Below, in pieces: positions 11,693 to 23,700 of a stretch of 64,000 nucleotides of DNA; positions within the stretch are counted from its first letter, which is position 1, and each line of letters opens with the position of its first letter. The notes beneath the pieces are model-generated. The model was not told the origin of the DNA. It ran no database searches and was given only the letters and a program-made list of their open reading frames with translations. Made by a program: the position numbers and the translations under genes. This stretch comes from Paramecium sonneborni (lineage: Eukaryota > Ciliophora > Oligohymenophorea > Peniculida > Parameciidae). Where the stretch lies: positions 100,112 to 164,111 of the forward strand of contig CAJJDN010000043.1 in assembly GCA_905182985.1 (NCBI GenBank). Direction: 5' to 3'.

Positions 11693-12154
11693 AATTAAAA
11701 AAAATAATAATATTAAAATCAAGAAGGTAGTATAGTTTACTGTTATTCTTCAATCAATTGCATCAATCGACTATATGTAGTTGTTTAGATATAAGGTTTA
11801 TCATTAAAAAATTATTTGAGTCTTTCGTTCTGAATGAAGGTCTAATCTTTAAATAAAATAATGAAATCCAATTTATCATCATATAAACTATTTACAAAAG
11901 TACCTTCTCTAACAATTACTCTAGATTTGAAAGTTTCCAATTCTACTTCAGAAATTTAATGATTTGAACAATAAGGATAGAAAGTCTTGTTCAAAAATAT
12001 CCATAATTTTGGTAATTAGAATAACAATTCTTCTTCAAGTAATAATAAATCATCTTAATTAACTGGTTTATTTATTTTAATATTATCGCAAATATCTTGA
12101 AGTGCCAATTCATCAATTATTTCATAATATGAATCTCCAAACTTATCATAAAAT
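10938..12154. repeat. Direct repeat copy 2 (1,217 bp)
   Basis: Second copy of 9720-10936. This one is continuous with the rest of the ligase relic (12155 onward), whereas copy 1 is continuous with the rest of the transporter. The true arrangement is therefore most likely one copy, with transporter and ligase as direct neighbours about 26 bp apart. Confidence 0.9.
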
Positions 12155-14130
12155 TTATTAATTTCATTCATAATAGCTAAAGGTGCATATAATATAAATC
12201 TAGGTGCAATATTAACTAATTATGATCTTCTTATACATTCAATGACCCATTGAGGTCTAATAATAGTAGTAGGATACTTTTCAATAATAGAATTAACTTT
12301 AAAATCAATAATAGAATTAACTCTAAAATCAATAATAGAAGCTACAACATGAGTAAGACTTTCTACAATATAATTTTGTATACAAGTTCCTCCTTAAGCT
12401 AGAATTAAAGATTCTAAATATCATTTATTATATTCTTCTTCTAAATTCACTATATGAAATTCACTCCCAATAAATAAGTTAGATTCTTTAGTAACATTTC
12501 TAGGATCTAATCCTTAATATTCTTACATTATAGTAATCTATTTAGAATGAGCACCACCTTTTTTTAAAGGTTATTTTCTTTATTTAGTTTATCAAATAGG
12601 TCTATCTTTATTTTCAATTTTATCATCTGTTTATTTGTCATTTCCTTCTTTATCATTTTTACTTTTTACTTTTGAGACTTTTAAAATATTAAGAATCATT
12701 AATCATACTTAATAAATCTTACATGGTCATCATTTCATACCAATCTTTATCCATTCTACTTTTATAACATCTTGGAAATCTAAGTGTATTATCAGTAGGA
12801 AATGTATTAGATTTAGTAATTTCAGCAGCTTTAACTTCAAATATAATAAAATGAGCTGGATTGCCCATATAAACATCAAGTCTATCATTAATTCCCGATT
12901 CCAATTTTAAGGATATAATTAGGTTTTTATTTTTTAATCCAATGATTTCTTAATTTATTTAATAGTAGATAATTCATTATCAGTGAATCCAGTACCAACT
13001 TTTACAAATGGTAATTATATTATTATAAATTTAAATGAAATTTATTATCTGTACAATAAAGAGCAGCAGTTTTATTCAAACCAAATCTAACATTATCACC
13101 AGCTTCTTTATTAAAACAATGATTTCTCCATCTAATGTTGCACATTAAGCTTAAACACTTTATCTAATAATTTCTCCTAATTTATCCTTATATAAATATG
13201 CGTAATCATTAGAATTTCTAGTAAAAAATCTAATAACTTCAGGTGTAAAATGACATTGAATTCTTTCTCCATCAAATTTAGTTTCAACTAATAATTCCTT
13301 ACCTTCTATTAATTTTCTAATTTCTTCAGGAGATTTCTTTGCTGCTAACATTGGTTTAATAGCATGAAATATTCTTAATACATTTTTAAGTGTATGATTT
13401 ATATCAACAAATTCTTTACATACTTCTTTCAATGATGACGTTGCATTATAATATTTTGGAGCATCTTTATGAAATAATTATAAAAGTTTCTCATATTTCA
13501 AATCAATCTTTAAATCTTTTAAAATGATTCTTATAATCCATAATATTTCATCTGCAGTGCATACCTTTTCAACTATGACTAATTCTTATTCTTTTACTAA
13601 TTATCTAATAATTAATCAACTTCTGATATTGTTATTATGCTATCTTTTCTACAATAATCTTTGATAACATTATCTACAACCATAGGAAAATCACCAATAG
13701 GAGCTCCATATGGTTACATACTAGCTTATTTATAATTTGCCATTCTATGATAATCCTAAAGCTTATCTAAATAATTTTGCAAGATTTTTCTCTTATAATT
13801 TATATACTCCTCTCTTAAAATGGAATTATCATTCTCATTATTATATATGTATGCTCAGGTATTCTTGGAGGTTTGAAAAAGAATTATGCTAAAACACTAA
13901 AAGCTCACTTTTCTTTTTTCCTCTTACTTTCCTCATTCTATCAAAAAAACATCAAATTTTACTATTATTGGACCCATTGTTTAATTCATATTCACTTTTA
14001 ATTAATCTTATTATTCTTTGTTAATTTTATTAGTTTCCTCTACTTTTTCCTTAATTTCTCTTGCAAATTCATGAACTTCCTTTTAATCTCTTATTTCTTC
14101 TTCTTCATCTATTTAATTCTCTTCCTACAT
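11719..14130 (-). pseudogene. DNA ligase IV pseudogene (LIG4-like relic)
   Basis: Recognisable pieces of an ATP-dependent DNA ligase IV, the NHEJ ligase. They include the N-terminal ligase fold, the adenylation motif I VETKFDGERIQCH (13250-13290), LDGEIIV, the C-terminal adenylation segment KAAEITKS...TLRFPR, and BRCT-region sequence down to TGA 11719-11721. The gene is broken in several ways. There is an in-frame TGA at 12421-12423 inside a BRCT domain. Apparent frame changes that no GT-AG intron explains occur near 13100, 13610, 13760, 13810 and 13960. Roughly 150 residues that should carry ligase motifs III-V are absent between LDGEIIV and VGTGFTDNEL (near 12980-13110). A 24-bp tandem repeat lies at 12290-12340. 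The 5' boundary (ATG at 14128-14130) is uncertain. Sequencing errors could explain some shifts, not the internal deletion. Confidence 0.8.
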
Positions 14131-14261
14131 AATCAGAAATTAATAAGAATAATATTTTTTTTTATTATAATTAAATCAAACAAAAGAATATTTATGTATT
14201 TATAAAATTAATTATTGTATATAAAACTTAATAAATTTTATTTTCATTTTATTTCTCTATA

Positions 14262-15791
14262 ATGAATTTTTGTGAATTCATCTAACTCACTGTAGAGAGT
14301 GAGGATAAATTAGAAGAAATCAGGATAAAATTAGCAAAATTAGAAATGTTTGAATTAAATACTGGTATTTATATTCATTTTTATTTTGAGTTTATAAAAG
14401 ACTTGATTAACCAAGAAAAAATGCAATGACTGCAGAATAAATTATAGAATTTCTAATAGATAACAATGTCAAATTTACAGAAGAGGAGTTAAATTACATC
14501 TTTAGAGTTTTAGATACTGATGGAGATAACATTATTACATTGCAAGAGTAACTTTTTATTCATTTATTCAAAGTTTTCAATATGTAATTTTACCAAAAAC
14601 TAACGACCAAGTGAAAGATCAAGCTCTTAATCATAAATCTTATGAAATGCCTAAAAGTATGCTTCTACCAAAAGAAGTTGAAGCTACATTAACTGATTTC
14701 TTCAAATAATTACAATAAAACTATAAGTAGTATTTATCATTATAATTAGCTTATATTAATAAATTTAATAGCCAATTAACATAAATGAACTTAATATTTT
14801 TGAAAACGAAAATTTAATCACTTTAGAATCCCTAAAAAATTGGTTATAAACTATTGAAAGAGAAATTGATGACTAAGTTTTAGAAAAATTTCTTATTATA
14901 ATTGATGGTAATCCAAACAATCTATAAAATTTAATTGATTAAATCTAACAATAATAAATTGAATAGCCAAATAGTTAACCTGATGAATCTATTAAAAAGT
15001 CCTAAGAATAAATAAGAGAATAACCTTAATAAGAATAAACTGATGTTCAAGATATTAAATAGTCTTAAGAAGATTTACAAAAAAGCTATGTCTAAAATTA
15101 AAATCAAGAATAAAGTAATTAAAAAACAGAATAGCAATAAGATCAAATAGCTTAATCAAAATTATTATTAGATAGTCAGCCTTATTCTACTATTAATCCA
15201 TTATTAAACTATTATGAATAGTAAATTAGAGAAGAAGAATTTAAAATTAAACAATTATGTGATGAATTAAATATTCCAAATATTTATACATAAAAAAGGG
15301 ATGAATCATTATTGATTAAATATTATGAAAAAGAAATTGCTAGGGAATAAGAAATTTTAAACAATTTATCATTAGAATCAAGGCTTTCAGATACTCAATC
15401 TAGATATAAAAAATCAACTTTCACTCCTGATCCATTATATCTAGATCAATATTAAAATGAAATCATTCGAATTAATGATGAAATAAGAAAAGAAGCAAAT
15501 AATTTGAGCTTGCTCTAATCCAAAATAGAGATTGAATCAAAATATGGTTTTACCAATAGATTGTAAAATAGTTTTTTAATGTAAATTTTGTATCTATATC
15601 AAAGGTAAGGAAGTCCAACTAAATTTTAAGAATCTTACCTTTGTAACAATTTCTCAGGAGAGAAGGTATATATTGAAAAATTATATTTTAGAGATAATTT
15701 TGTTCTAAATGAATTATTACATAATTGTTATCAATAATTTATAATATAATTCTCAAATTTAAATCAATATAATTATTAATTATTTTTTTGA
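14262..15791 (+). CDS. EF-hand and coiled-coil, glutamine-rich protein, 484 aa
   Basis: Three introns (14365-14390 and 14548-14573, both 26 nt, and one of 23 nt near 14730) leave exactly 485 codons. Near residue 75 there is one clear EF-hand loop (VLDTDGDNIITLQE), and a weaker partner follows around FENENLITLESL and IIDGNPNN. The middle is Q/E/N-rich low complexity, and the C-terminal half is a long heptad-like helix, probably a coiled coil. This looks like a Ca2+-responsive structural or cytoskeletal protein, but no named family is clear. Its last 28 bases overlap the 3' end of the convergent GYF gene. Confidence 0.78.
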
Positions 15792-17237
15792 TAATCATAT
15801 TTATTATATTGTTAGGTTTTTGCATTATTATTGTTGGAATTATTATTTTTTTTTTTACTTGCATTGTTTTGCTAATTATTTATTTGTTAATTTTGTTACT
15901 ACTAAAATTAATTATTAATAATTTATTAATATTAATATTGATATGCATTTATTTATTAATTTTAAAAGCTATTTACATTAAATGCATTCATTTATTATAA
16001 TTGCTATAGATTATTTAATTAAATATTGTTAATTTTAGTTTTCAGTGTTAATGGATCCATTGCACTTTTTGGATCTAATAATTTTTTTTCAATTTAATCC
16101 AAATTAATTAAATATTATTCAAGTGTAATCCATTTACCAGGGAATTCCCAAGAAATATTTAATTTAGCTTTTAAATATTTGTGTTCAAACCATTAATCCA
16201 TATTTTCTGTAGTAAATCCACCTTAAATCTAACATTTAATATATAAAGGATATTTACTTTTCCGAAATTATCAATATAATACCATAAAGATTCTTAAGAA
16301 GATCTTGCATGTAATTAGGCTTATATTGAAAATGGAGCTGTTTTAATTTTTTCCCTTGATATTTTAAATGTATGCTGTGAAGGTACTTGGGGTTATCTTT
16401 GAATATGGATTCCCATTTCTTCTAATTATTCAAAAAAATCATCTGTTTCATTGTTATTGAAATTACTAAAATAATTTTCAGTTTTTTCTTTTGGCTATTC
16501 AACTTTGATGACATTTTTTATTTGATTTTAAGAAGCTAATACTTATTTTTCAACCTCTTCTACTGATAATACTTTTGAATTGATTTAGTTATTTTGAAGC
16601 TTTGGTTATTCTTATTCTGAAAAATGAAATAATTCTTATAGTTTTGCTTTGGTTTCATTAGCAACTTATAATTCTTTTTCCTCTTATTCTCTTAATTATC
16701 TATACTTTTCTTTGGCTTATTGAAGTTCTGATAATTCTTCTTAATTTATTTCATTTTATTTTTTTGATTTTTGTTCTTATTTTTTTTCAAATGTTCCATG
16801 CTATTTTTAATATTCAATTCTCTTTTTTTCAATTTCATTTTCAATATCTATAATCTAAAAATTTTCATTAGATTGCATCCATTAAGGTTCATCTTCATCA
16901 CTAATGTTAAATAATGTTTAAGTTGAAATTAAAGGTTTTTAAGATACTTTAGTAAAAAGATGAGGAATTTTTTCTATAAATTCCTCTATATCTTTTGGAG
17001 GTTAAAGTAATTCATGAAAAGCTGAAATTAATGTCTAAGAATCATAAATTTTATTTTATGGTTGATTAATTTAAGCTCTTGCTGAATAAAATTATTTTGA
17101 TAAATACCTATAACAGGTTAAGATGACGTATTTTGACTATTCTATTATTTTTCTTATGAATTGTTTCTTCTATTGTATTTATTTTATTTTTTTTAATGTT
17201 ATCCATTTTTATCATCAAAGTTTTGATTATTATTCAT
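15764..17237 (-). CDS. GYF-domain protein with Q/N-rich prion-like tail, 472 aa
   Basis: The GYF domain, which binds proline-rich peptides, lies near residues 310-360: SLWYYIDNFGKIQGGFTT, then DQWFEHKYLKAKL. It follows the W-Y-Y...D...G-x-I-Q-G-P/G-F pattern of GIGYF and CD2BP2-type proteins, which work in translation repression or splicing. Upstream is a long charged, Q/E/K-rich coiled-coil region. Downstream the last 75 residues are almost only N, Q, Y and K, resembling prion-like domains of RNA-granule proteins. Two introns (26 and 29 nt) give exactly 473 codons, which also supports the start at 17235-17237 and the stop at 15764-15766. The stop overlaps the convergent EF-hand gene by 28 bp. 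Role in an mRNP is inference. Confidence 0.85.
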
Positions 17238-17396
17238 CTAATAATAAAATCATTTATAATTACTCTTCGATAAGTTTGTCCTTGGCTTTTTTGATTTTAT
17301 GAGTCTTTGCATATATAAGAGAGTTGTTATTGCTATTATTTTGACATTAGTAAATAATTAAAATTAATATATTAGAAGAAGCTTATTAATAATTAA

Positions 17397-18415
17397 TCAT
17401 TTAGGATGAAATGGAAATATTTTGGATAAATGTTAGCTTTAAATTTGATGAAGTTTTATTTATAGTTTTTTTTTTGGTCTATATCCTAATTTGTAAAGGA
17501 CTTTTAATTTAAAAATTTTTTCATTTTGATTCAATTCATCTATTCTGTCTAAAGAATGTATCTAACTCCGTTTAGTAAGAATTTTTCCTGATTCAAAGTT
17601 ATTTATATAAGGTTTCAATGCTTTAATGTGATTATTTACTGATTGATTAATATAAGTGTCATCCTCTAAAACTTCTGTCTTTATAATCCTTCTTGGATTA
17701 TTGATAATTTATTTTTAATAATTTATCAATGATTAAATCTTATCACAATATGAAGCATCATAACTTATTGATCGATGTTATTATCTAAAATTATTGCTAT
17801 AATTTTCAGTATTGACATTAGAATATGATCTAATTTCTCTATGTTTAAAAGGTTCATTTATATTTGAATATAAATTATTAATTTGTTATTCTCGATAGAT
17901 ATATAACTTATTCTTGCTTAGTTATTATTAATAATAAAATAGATTATCTGCTGATATTTTGATGTGATGATCTTTTAAAATTTAAGATATTTAATCTAAT
18001 TTTAAAGAATACAATTATCCTTGATATGAATGACAAGAAACCGAATATTTATAATATCCTCTTGGTTCTATATCTAGATGTTCAATACCAAAAGTTTCAC
18101 CTTTTTCTAACAAACAAATTTCAAATTATTTCCATTTCCTTAGATAAGAAAATACTGGATTTTAGCACAATATCCTTTTACTCATCTCTATATATTAATT
18201 TATTTGGTTACTTTAAATTCTCCACTTTTTATGATGAATAAATGTGTCATCAGTTCACTTTCTATGAAAACACTCTAATTTTTAATAAATTATAAGACAG
18301 TAACAGAATCAATAATAGCTTTAAGAATATCATTATGCAATTTGCTAAAGGCAGGATGATTACGAAAAGAATTGTATTTATCTTAATACTCTTATTTTTG
18401 TTTAATAAATTGCAT
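17397..18415 (-). CDS. Cyclic-nucleotide-binding-like protein
   Basis: The N-terminal half resembles a cNMP-binding beta-roll: hydrophobic positions leading to THLFIIKSGEFKVTK, and later EKGETFGIEHLD in the place of the phosphate-binding FGE cassette. The phosphate-contacting arginine is not evident, so cAMP/cGMP binding is doubtful. The C-terminal half is basic, Q/N-rich and unstructured. Between about 18150 and 18230 I could not find an intron combination that joins the two halves without an in-frame TGA. Either an atypical splice or a frameshift is present there. There is no membrane segment, so this is not a channel; it may be a regulatory protein or a decaying gene. Confidence 0.55.
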
Positions 18416-18547
18416 TTATTTATTATAATAATTTATAGTATTTGTTGTTTAATTTCAGAGTGAAATTTGGTAAAATGTTAGTGGCCTTATTTATAAATCT
18501 TTTATATTTAGCGCAAAAAATTAATAATTTCTCTATCATAAAGGATA

Positions 18548-19654
18548 ATGGAAAGTGAAACAAGTCCAAAGATTTTAAGCTTTCGTACTAATAGTAACGT
18601 CAATACTTTAAATTCAGATCTCATACGTACAAATCATAGTCATTATGAATCTACAATATTAAAAACTAAAGAGTATATTATAATTTAATTATCATAGAAA
18701 AAATAAGAAGATACATTAATTGGTTGAAGGAGTATTTTCAGAAAATAGTGATAGAAATAATTATGATTCAACAAGCAATACAAGTTGTTTAAGCAATTTC
18801 TCATTATTCAAACCTAAATAAAACTAAAAGGATTTTGAAAACTAATTCACTTTTGTTAGCCAAGAGGATTCAATTAACTAATAAAAATCATATAAAAAAT
18901 AATCGAAATAAAATAATTTATCACGATTATCAATATCTAACAAAATAAATCCTAGAACATAAAGTTCATCATCAATTAAAGAATAAATTCAAGAGGAAAA
19001 ATATTGTAGTATTTGTGGTCAAGCTGATTAATATTCCAATTTTATCAGACCTTGCCTTTGTAAATCAAAACAACATATTCATCAATAATGTGAATAGAGA
19101 GAATTTTGTGAAAAGTATATAGACAATTAATTTTACAAAATAACAAAACCATTGTAATGTGAAAAATGCCATTTTAATTTTGTAATAAAATCTTACAAAG
19201 ATATTAATTTCTTTAATGCTTTTAAAGATCCAATCAAACATCGAAAAGTCTTAATGTATTTATCAATCATTTTAACAATGTTGGTTTTTATTATAACTTT
19301 GATAATGCTGTCTATTTTAAATAGAATGGAATTTAGATATCATATTGAATATATAGCAGGTGTTATACTTGTTTGTCTTATTTTTATTGGTATCATTATA
19401 ATAGTCATTTAAAATATGTTTGAATATATTTCTAATGTAATTAAATATTTAAAATATAGTTTACTTGGTTTATTTTAGATAGAGAACAAGGAAAAATAAA
19501 TGATAATGGAATCAGAATGAATCTTTAGTCATTAAATGATGCTTTAGAAATTCAATTCAAAAAAAAAAAATAAATTTTATAAGTGATGGATAATATGACA
19601 TTACAAACTGTACATTTTGAACTTCCAATATAAAATCCAAAAGAAATAAAATGA
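18548..19654 (+). CDS. MARCH-like RING-CH membrane protein, 353 aa
   Basis: An N-terminal S/N/Q-rich region is followed by a C4HC3 RING-variant finger: YCSICGQAD, RPCLCKSKQHIHQQC, and CEKCHFNF. Two close transmembrane helices come next (YLSIILTMLVFIITLIMLSI and AGVILVCLIFIGIIIIVI), then a cytosolic Q/K-rich tail. RING-CH followed by two helices is the layout of membrane MARCH E3 ligases, which ubiquitinate membrane proteins in endosomes or the plasma membrane. Introns of 25 and 20 nt leave exactly 354 codons. The 20-nt intron (GTTTAC...TTTTAG) near 19460 is unusually short and lacks the GTA start. A run of twelve As encodes a lysine cluster near the end. Confidence 0.83.
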
Positions 19655-19716
19655 TTTACTTTTTGATTATTTATTTAAATACCTATTTCTAATAATAATA
19701 ATGTTATCAACTAAAT

Positions 19717-20767
19717 TCACTTTATACTTTTCTTCTATTTATCAAGTATTAGATCTTTGTAATTTTTCATTATTATAAGTATATCTGCTTCTAAATAAGT
19801 TTATTATTCTTTGATTGATAATATTTAATCATTATGCATATTTTAAAGTTTGTTAATCGCAGCTATTGTTGATTCCAATTAAATGAAGGGTATTTTTGAA
19901 TCGTCTGATAGTCTGTTTATTTCCTATTAATGATTGCTACAATAATTAAAACTAATACTTAATTTAAGCTGTAAGCTATTAAAATTTATTTAGAAATTCT
20001 TTATAGTATTCACTATAGTTATTAAAATTTTCAGAATATTTATCCATTGATTTAGAATTTTGTAATAATCTTATTTCAGCATCCTTTAAAGCAGATTAAA
20101 CTTACTATTCTAGTTTTTTGAAAGAGATTTCTTCTTTTTAAAGTAATTTTTAAAATTAATCTTGAAATTGAATAAGTTTCTTTTCGAATAGGTTTAATTT
20201 AGAGAAAGTAGTTTCTTCAGTTATTTTATTTTTTCTTTGTTTTAAATTAGAAGGGTTGTTATTAGATTAAGATAATTACTCATCATAATTATTAGTACAA
20301 GTTGATCTTGATCTACTTGGTTTATGAAATTTGACACCAGTATCCCTAACAGATTGATCATCAATCATTTCTGAAATTTGACTATCTAATCGTTTATATT
20401 CTTATGATAAATTGTCTTCTCTTAGAATAGGATTGCGATATTATTAACTTTTGAATTGATCTATATGAAAAGAAAATTTATTAAAATTATCTTTGTTATC
20501 TAGTCTGGTTTCAAGTTCTAAGAGTTTATCTTCAATGTTTTTGAGAATAGAACGAAATAATTAATTACTAACAAATTATTCATTACCGGTAATATTTGCA
20601 TCATAATATAAGGAAATACCTAATTAATTATAAAATGAGTGTTGGATATCTTCTCGTTCAAATCTGTTTATATTTGATTATGATTTGATTTTATATTATT
20701 CATTTTCATTCTTTAAAACTAAGTCTAACAATGTTAATGATTTATTTTAGTATTTGTGGGTTTGCAT
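19717..20767 (-). CDS. Coiled-coil protein, 342 aa
   Basis: One 22-nt intron (GTATTAG...TTGTAG, near 19950) is needed, leaving exactly 343 codons; without it the frame hits a TGA at 19829. The protein is predominantly helical with several heptad-repeat stretches and a serine/arginine-rich linker (KPSRSRSTC) near residue 160. No signal peptide, membrane helix or catalytic motif is seen. Long coiled coils in ciliates are often basal-body or cytoskeletal components, but there is no specific evidence here beyond the neighbouring WDR90-type gene 27 bp upstream on the same strand. Confidence 0.75.
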
Positions 20768-20793
20768 TATAAATAAAATAATATTTTAACTAT

Positions 20794-23700
20794 TCAGATA
20801 TATTAATAAAAATTCATGATAGTTTTGTTGGTGATAACAAAATTTTATTTTCTTTTCTGACATAGAATATTATCAATTTAACTATTTAATTAAGTAATAT
20901 GTAATTAATTTTGATTAAGACTTTCATTAGGTTAAACAATTTCAAGGGAGCCATCTAATTAAATGAAATATAATACTTTGCATAACAATATAAACTTTGA
21001 GATTATTATCTAATGATAAATAAAGTGGGAAATCATTTAAATTAACAAGTAAAATAATTTATTTCTTGTTATAATTTCTTCCATATAAATATTATAAGGT
21101 ATTGAGAATTGCAAAATATACATTATCAAATCCTTAAGCAGGTATAATTTAAGTTTGAGCATCAACTGATGAGTAAAGTGTTTATGTATCTTTTTGAGAT
21201 TGTTCGTTATCTAAATTGCCATGTGGATTAGCTAAGAAATTTACCTAATCAAAGAGAGTAAAAGCAAAAGGATATTGTCTAGTTGAATTATAATCAACTT
21301 ATAAAGTTGAAACGATTCCAGTGTCTTTTTCAATTGTAAAGATCACTCTTTTTTCACATTATTCTACTAATTAAATAACATTTGGTAATTCTAATGCTTT
21401 TATATATCTTATAATATATTCTTGATTTTTATACAGATGTTCCAAAAAGAAAAGTTAACCACTTTCATCTAAAACAAACTTTCCTGGTATTGAGTCAAAG
21501 ATTCCAAATACACAGGATATTATCTTATCTGGTCCTCCTTTACCTATATGATAGTATTAATCATAGATATCTAATCTATCAATATTTATAGTCTTGATTT
21601 AACCAAATTCTTGAATAAATACAATCTGTTTTATTTGAGCATCATAAAAAAACTAAACAATTTCTTTCTCCCATTAATGTTCAATTAATAATTCAGCTGT
21701 GTCCATTCTCCATAATTTTACAATACCTTAATTGAATGTTGTTACCAGAATGTTATCTTCAAATAATTTACATAATTTAATTTCTATTTCACTTTAATCA
21801 CTATTTGAAGCATTCAATAGGAAATATTATTTTGTTGTAAATGATATCAAATATATATTTCCATTACTTAATCCAAAAATACCTTAAGTATAAAAGGGAT
21901 CTAATACATACGATGATACCATTCCAGGTAATTAGATCCTTTAAAATGCAAACCCTGATTCCAGAAAAGATTATTAATTTAAATTAGATTTGATATCCAT
22001 TACAAAAAATGAACTCTCACTGCTACCTAAAATTATCTTCCCTGCAGCTTAACTCACTTTTAGATAAGTGATTTCTGCATTTGTTATTTATTTTCTATAT
22101 ATTGATTTAAATTCTCCATATTTTACTATTACTATTTCCCCTGTTTTCAATCCTAATATAAGTAATTAAATTATTTAACTTTTATTTTATTATTATTATT
22201 ATTGTTATTATTATTATTATTATTATTGTTATTACTATTATTTAATTGATTCTTATGATAATTCTTATTATAATTAAGGAAAAGACATTTAATTTTTAGA
22301 CCCTTCTTCAAAAAGAATTTCTTCTGTTTTTACAGTTTATGATTATTAACTATTATCAAAAGATACTCTCTCTGATAAATTCAAAGATTATGATGTCTAT
22401 TTATTTTTATACCCTTCATACACTACATAATCAAAAGTAGTAATTTCTTCAAGTTCATTAGTATTAATATTTTTAGGTAAGAAAACATCATAATATTCTA
22501 ATTTATAATCTTTGGTAAATGCCCATAAATATATTTGATCTCTACCAACAGTAGCAAATTCAAAAATTCGTTCTTTCGAAAATGTATATTTTGAAATTTT
22601 GATATCATTTATTCTATCTAAAGTATATGATGAAGTAATTAATTTTTTAGAAATGAAATCCCAAACTACAACTGTGCACTCTTTACCATTTCCAACTGAA
22701 ACAAGGTATTTTTCATCTTCAGTAAAAAGAATTTAATGAACCCCTTAAGTATGAAAATTAAGCTAAGCAATTTATTTAAATCCCAATTAACTAGCATTAT
22801 TTTATATTTCATAAATGTATATTGGAGCAGCATCCTATACCTTTTATGCCAGTCCAACAATCAAATGCTTTTCGGTTTTATTAAGATATATAACACTTAC
22901 AATAGCATTAAAGCTTAAAATTAATTATTCTCTTTCCTATTGTAATTTTTCAAAGATAACATAATTTTATGATGTATAAGCATACCAACCATAAGATTAA
23001 CACCAAATAAGATTATCATGTGTTTTTGTATTATAACCTATCATATATTTGCATTATAAAGTAGGTTATTAAGATTGTCCCTTAGATTATGGTACAATAT
23101 ATTATCTAAAAGGTAATTAAGTTGATGAATTATATTATTTATTTTATTATTTTTTGAGTTGGCTTCTAGATCTTTTTCTATTGAGGATTTATCTTTCAAA
23201 TTCAAAAGTGATCGGTTTAAAATCTTATTATAATCTTGATGGTTTAAAATGATCAGGCTTGAATGGTGTGTTAACATTTTTATTAGCTAATCCTTAATCC
23301 TCTTCTTATTCTTCTTTTTATGGTAATTGTCTAACTAAACTAAACATTTCCACTAATTAACTTTATTGAAATGTATGAAGATGGGCATCTTTGTTAGGTT
23401 ATATATTTTCATTGTTTTCTTAAAGATCATAATAATCATCTAATTTTTCATTTTATTCATCTTATTATTCTTATTAATCAAATTAATCTGGTTACATATC
23501 AATTTTAGTACATTATTGAACTAATTATTCTTATTCCATTCTAATCAATCTTTCATTTTTACCAGTATATCCAAGAAATTTCCAAATAAAAATTCCTTCT
23601 TCTCCACCTGCAGTAATAATTGTACTACCATTATCAGCACAATCAATAGAATTAATTTATGATGAATGACCTATAAAAACTTAACAAGATCCTGGTCCTT

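Noticed and set aside
12290..12340. Short tandem repeat, possible minisatellite or CRISPR-like unit
   Set aside because: Only about two copies of a 24-bp unit inside the ligase relic; too few for an array, and this is a eukaryotic locus.
15788..16000. Hydrophobic + strand frame rich in I and L
   Set aside because: It is the complement of the N/Q-rich tail of the GYF gene; AAT/TAA codons on one strand read as ATT/TTA on the other.
17397..18415. A further ion channel
   Set aside because: The cNMP-like domain has no transmembrane helices or pore around it.
22188..22243. TTA repeat as a telomere or origin element
   Set aside because: Paramecium telomeres are G-rich; this run is in frame as glutamine codons inside a gene.
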